Below, piece after piece: positions 5,260-6,894 of a stretch of 6,894 nucleotides of DNA. Location: contig JAUYIX010000049.1 of assembly GCA_030688115.1 (NCBI GenBank), forward strand, positions 1 through 6,894, read 5' to 3'. The notes under the pieces are model-generated. The model saw only the letters and a list, made by a program, of their open reading frames with translations. It did no database searches and was not told where the DNA came from. The position numbers and the translations under genes were made by a program. Position 1 is the first letter of the stretch, and the number at the start of each line of letters is the position of its first letter. This stretch comes from a bacterium. GTDB taxonomy: Bacteria > Patescibacteriota > JAUYIX01.

Positions 5260-6570
5260 CAATACTCGCGCAAAAGGGCGCTTGTCCTTAAAGGGTCCGA
5301 TCAACGCCAGGGTCAACTTAGCGGGGTCCATTACCTCTCGAGCGGCCTCGCGCAACTCTGCCCGAGTAACTTTGTTAATCCGATCCTGAATGCCCTTAAG
5401 CGTCTCCATCTTATCCTTAAAAAATGCCTGATGAGCGACCAGTTGAGCATAATCATCGGATTGCTCCAGCTGAAGCGCCAGCTGTCCGGTCAAAAACGAC
5501 TTAGCGCGCTTAAGCTCCTCGACCGAGACAAGCTCCCTTTTTACCCGGGAGAACTCCTTAAGAATATGCTTAAGCGCCTGCATGGTCTTTTTGGGATCGG
5601 TCCCGGCTCGTGCATAAAAAGCCCCAAAGTCCTCGTAGCTCTCAAGGCCGGTCTTTACGTTATAGGCCAAACCCATCTGCTCTCTAATAATCTCAAAAAG
5701 ACGCGAACTCATTCCGGACCCCAGCACCCCATGCAGCACCTCCAAGGCCGTCAAGCGGGGGTGCGTGTACGAGTATCCAGGGAACCCAACGCACAACTGA
5801 ACTTGCTCGGTCGGTTTTGGCATAAGCGCTACCTGCGGCTCCTTGTGCATGATCGAGCAGGAGAAAAACGGCAAACGTCGGGCCGGCTTAAGGCTCGCAA
5901 AATATTTCTTGGTCATTGCCAGCGCAGTATTCGGTTTAACATTGCCGGCCACGGCCACCACCATATTTTTAGGCTGGTAGAACATCTCATAGTAGCGTTT
6001 GAGATCGGCCGAGGTCATCCCCAAAATCGTGTCCTTAAAGCCAATAATCTCGCGGCCCAGAGCATTTTTACCAAACAGGGCAGACTCAAAGAGATCTCCC
6101 ATGTACATTAGTGGGTTATCCCGATACATGCGCATCTCCTCGAGGATCACGGTGCGCTCGCGCTTTACATCTCGCGGTATAAAGGTTGAGTGCAAGAGCA
6201 TATCTGCCAGAACATCATAGCTTTTTGTGAGATGTTCTGCCGCGGTTTTAATGTAATAACCGGTGTAGTCCTTACTGGTAAAGGCGTTGTACTCGGCTCC
6301 CAAACTGTCCAGCTCACGTGTAATCGTGCGCGCATCCGGGCGACGCTTGGTGCCCTTAAAAAACATGTGCTCCAAAAAGTGCGAAATGCCGGCGACCTTG
6401 TCGGTCTCATAGCGTGAGCCGACCTGGTACATGACCAGCAGTGTGACCGCGCTGGTAGAGGGCTCCGGCACGGCGTAAAAACGCAGGCCGTTAGGCAGTG
6501 TATGTTGGATTAGTTTGGACTCGGACGAGTGCTTATGTGTGGCTCGCTTTGCTGGTGTGCGCTTTGACAT
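5245..6570 (-). CDS. M16 family zinc peptidase (processing-peptidase type)
   Basis: This 441-residue M16B-type metallopeptidase has both domains. The inverted zinc motif HFLEH gives His64, Glu67 and His68; Glu145 in LEEMRMYRDNP is the third zinc ligand, 77 residues after the second His as in pitrilysin. SLGAEYNAFTSKDYTGYY and FYQPKNMVVAVAGN follow. The second half carries LGSGMSSRLFEIIREQMGLAYNV with the conserved Arg and Tyr. All residues needed for activity are visible, so it is a catalytic subunit rather than an inactive partner. The substrate is unknown. An upstream in-frame ATG at 6594 would add eight residues, but ATG 6570 is preferred because TACAAT ends exactly 6 bases before it and neither has a Shine-Dalgarno. 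The first 20 residues are Lys/Arg/His rich, with no signal peptide, which suggests a cytoplasmic enzyme. Stop is TAG. Confidence 0.95.
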   Translation of the reverse strand: MSKRTPAKRATHKHSSESKLIQHTLPNGLRFYAVPEPSTSAVTLLVMYQVGSRYETDKVAGISHFLEHMFFKGTKRRPDARTITRELDSLGAEYNAFTSKDYTGYYIKTAAEHLTKSYDVLADMLLHSTFIPRDVKRERTVILEEMRMYRDNPLMYMGDLFESALFGKNALGREIIGFKDTILGMTSADLKRYYEMFYQPKNMVVAVAGNVKPNTALAMTKKYFASLKPARRLPFFSCSIMHKEPQVALMPKPTEQVQLCVGFPGYSYTHPRLTALEVLHGVLGSGMSSRLFEIIREQMGLAYNVKTGLESYEDFGAFYARAGTDPKKTMQALKHILKEFSRVKRELVSVEELKRAKSFLTGQLALQLEQSDDYAQLVAHQAFFKDKMETLKGIQDRINKVTRAELREAAREVMDPAKLTLALIGPFKDKRPFARVLRTFK

Positions 6571-6576
6571 TGACTG

Positions 6577-6585
6577 ATTGTAGCA
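6577..6585 (-). promoter_or_regulatory. Extended -10 promoter of the M16 gene
   Basis: On the minus strand TACAAT (6577-6582, five of six) is preceded directly by TGC (6583-6585), the extended -10 TGN element, and ends exactly 6 bases before the ATG at 6570. No good -35 is visible, which the extended -10 may compensate. It falls inside the reading frame that would start at 6594, which argues against that longer start. Confidence 0.55.
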
Positions 6586-6638
6586 GGTGCGCATGCGATT
6601 GCGCTAGTTACTTCAAAATCATGGGTGCGGCCTCGGGC

Positions 6639-6667
6639 TTGCCGCGACTGCCCACAAATGCAATATT
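6639..6667 (+). promoter_or_regulatory. Possible leaderless promoter of the nucleotidyltransferase gene
   Basis: TTGCCG (6639-6644, four of six) and AATATT (6662-6667, four of six) are 17 bases apart. AATATT ends 7 bases before the ATG at 6675, one base longer than its neighbours. No Shine-Dalgarno lies in the ATATTTAGTCAT that precedes the start. Confidence 0.35.
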
Positions 6668-6674
6668 TAGTCAT

Positions 6675-6894
6675 ATGAGTAAAAAAGCACAAAAAAGTCT
6701 CGAACAAGCCGTGCGTAAGCTCAAGTCATACAAGCCTGAGCGGGTAATACTGTTTGGTTCGTATGCCTGGGGAACGCCCGGCAAGGGCAGTGACCTGGAT
6801 TTGTTCATCGTAAAAAAAACCAAAAAACGAAAGATTGAGCGTACGCACGAGGTAACAAAACTAGTTGGCGAACTCCCGCTCCCTTTTGATCTTT
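6675..6894 (+). CDS. Minimal nucleotidyltransferase domain protein, 3' part outside the window
   Basis: The first 73 codons of an open frame read to the window edge without a stop. The protein begins with a Lys-rich helix and then shows the polymerase-beta-like nucleotidyltransferase motif: LFGSYAWGTPGKGSDLDLFIV, split here as GS (28-29) and D40-x-D42, the two catalytic carboxylates. A third Asp (D72, in PFDL) is placed as expected just before the edge. Stand-alone domains of this kind are often antitoxins paired with a HEPN protein (MNT/HEPN), or transferases acting on small molecules. Which applies depends on the next gene, which is not visible. It is divergent from the M16 gene, 104 bases apart. 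Confidence 0.88.
   Translation, partial: MSKKAQKSLEQAVRKLKSYKPERVILFGSYAWGTPGKGSDLDLFIVKKTKKRKIERTHEVTKLVGELPLPFDL

Noticed and set aside
6510..6707. 65-codon minus-strand frame over the M16/nucleotidyltransferase intergenic region
   Set aside because: It overlaps the starts of two recognised genes and both promoters; no domain is visible.
1..6894. CRISPR arrays, insertion sequences or integration at the tRNA-Tyr gene
   Set aside because: I saw no spaced repeats, no transposase or integrase frame, and no duplicated tRNA 3' end that would mark an attachment site.

Overview
The window looks like compact chromosomal DNA from a bacterium with a small, streamlined genome, most plausibly a member of the Patescibacteria (Candidate Phyla Radiation). 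This rests on three things: the gene mix (a single-domain RsmI without its usual C-terminal part, an AI-2E family membrane protein, an M16 peptidase, a small His-rich membrane protein), very short or absent intergenic gaps, and unusual promoter-to-start spacing. I infer this by family resemblance and did not test it. TGA is a normal stop here (ends of rsmI and tyrS), so the UGA-as-glycine code of Gracilibacteria and Absconditabacteria does not apply. I see no phage gene, transposase, CRISPR array or ribosomal RNA.

Layout from left to right. Bases 45-731 (minus) encode RsmI, a 16S rRNA methyltransferase. A strong rho-independent terminator at 747-786 ends the next gene, 813-1376 (minus), an unrecognised 187-residue protein whose C-terminus resembles sigma-70 region 4. 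After a 253-base gap carrying promoters, tRNA-Tyr(GTA) lies at 1630-1715 (plus). It converges on a two-gene unit on the minus strand, tyrS (2330-3613) followed by msrA (1788-2333), which share an ATGA overlap. So the tyrosine tRNA and its synthetase sit together but face each other. A 93-base divergent promoter region separates tyrS from a small His-rich membrane protein (3707-4150, plus). That gene's stop codon directly abuts the stop of the convergent AI-2E family protein (4151-5224, minus). Upstream of the latter, on the same strand, is a complete M16 zinc peptidase (5245-6570). A divergent gene starting at 6675 (plus) encodes the beginning of a minimal nucleotidyltransferase and runs off the window.

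Most of the window is ordinary housekeeping: rRNA modification, Tyr-tRNA charging, methionine sulfoxide repair, proteolysis and membrane functions. The most unusual structure is in the promoters. Five genes (rsmI, tyrS, 3707, 5224, 6570) show a -10-like hexamer ending exactly 6 bases before the start codon, with no Shine-Dalgarno sequence, and a sixth (6675) shows 7. This predicts mRNAs that begin at the start codon (leaderless). The one gene with a clear Shine-Dalgarno sequence is the sigma-region-4-like protein. This pattern also moves the start of the M16 gene to 6570 and supports a GTG start at 5224.
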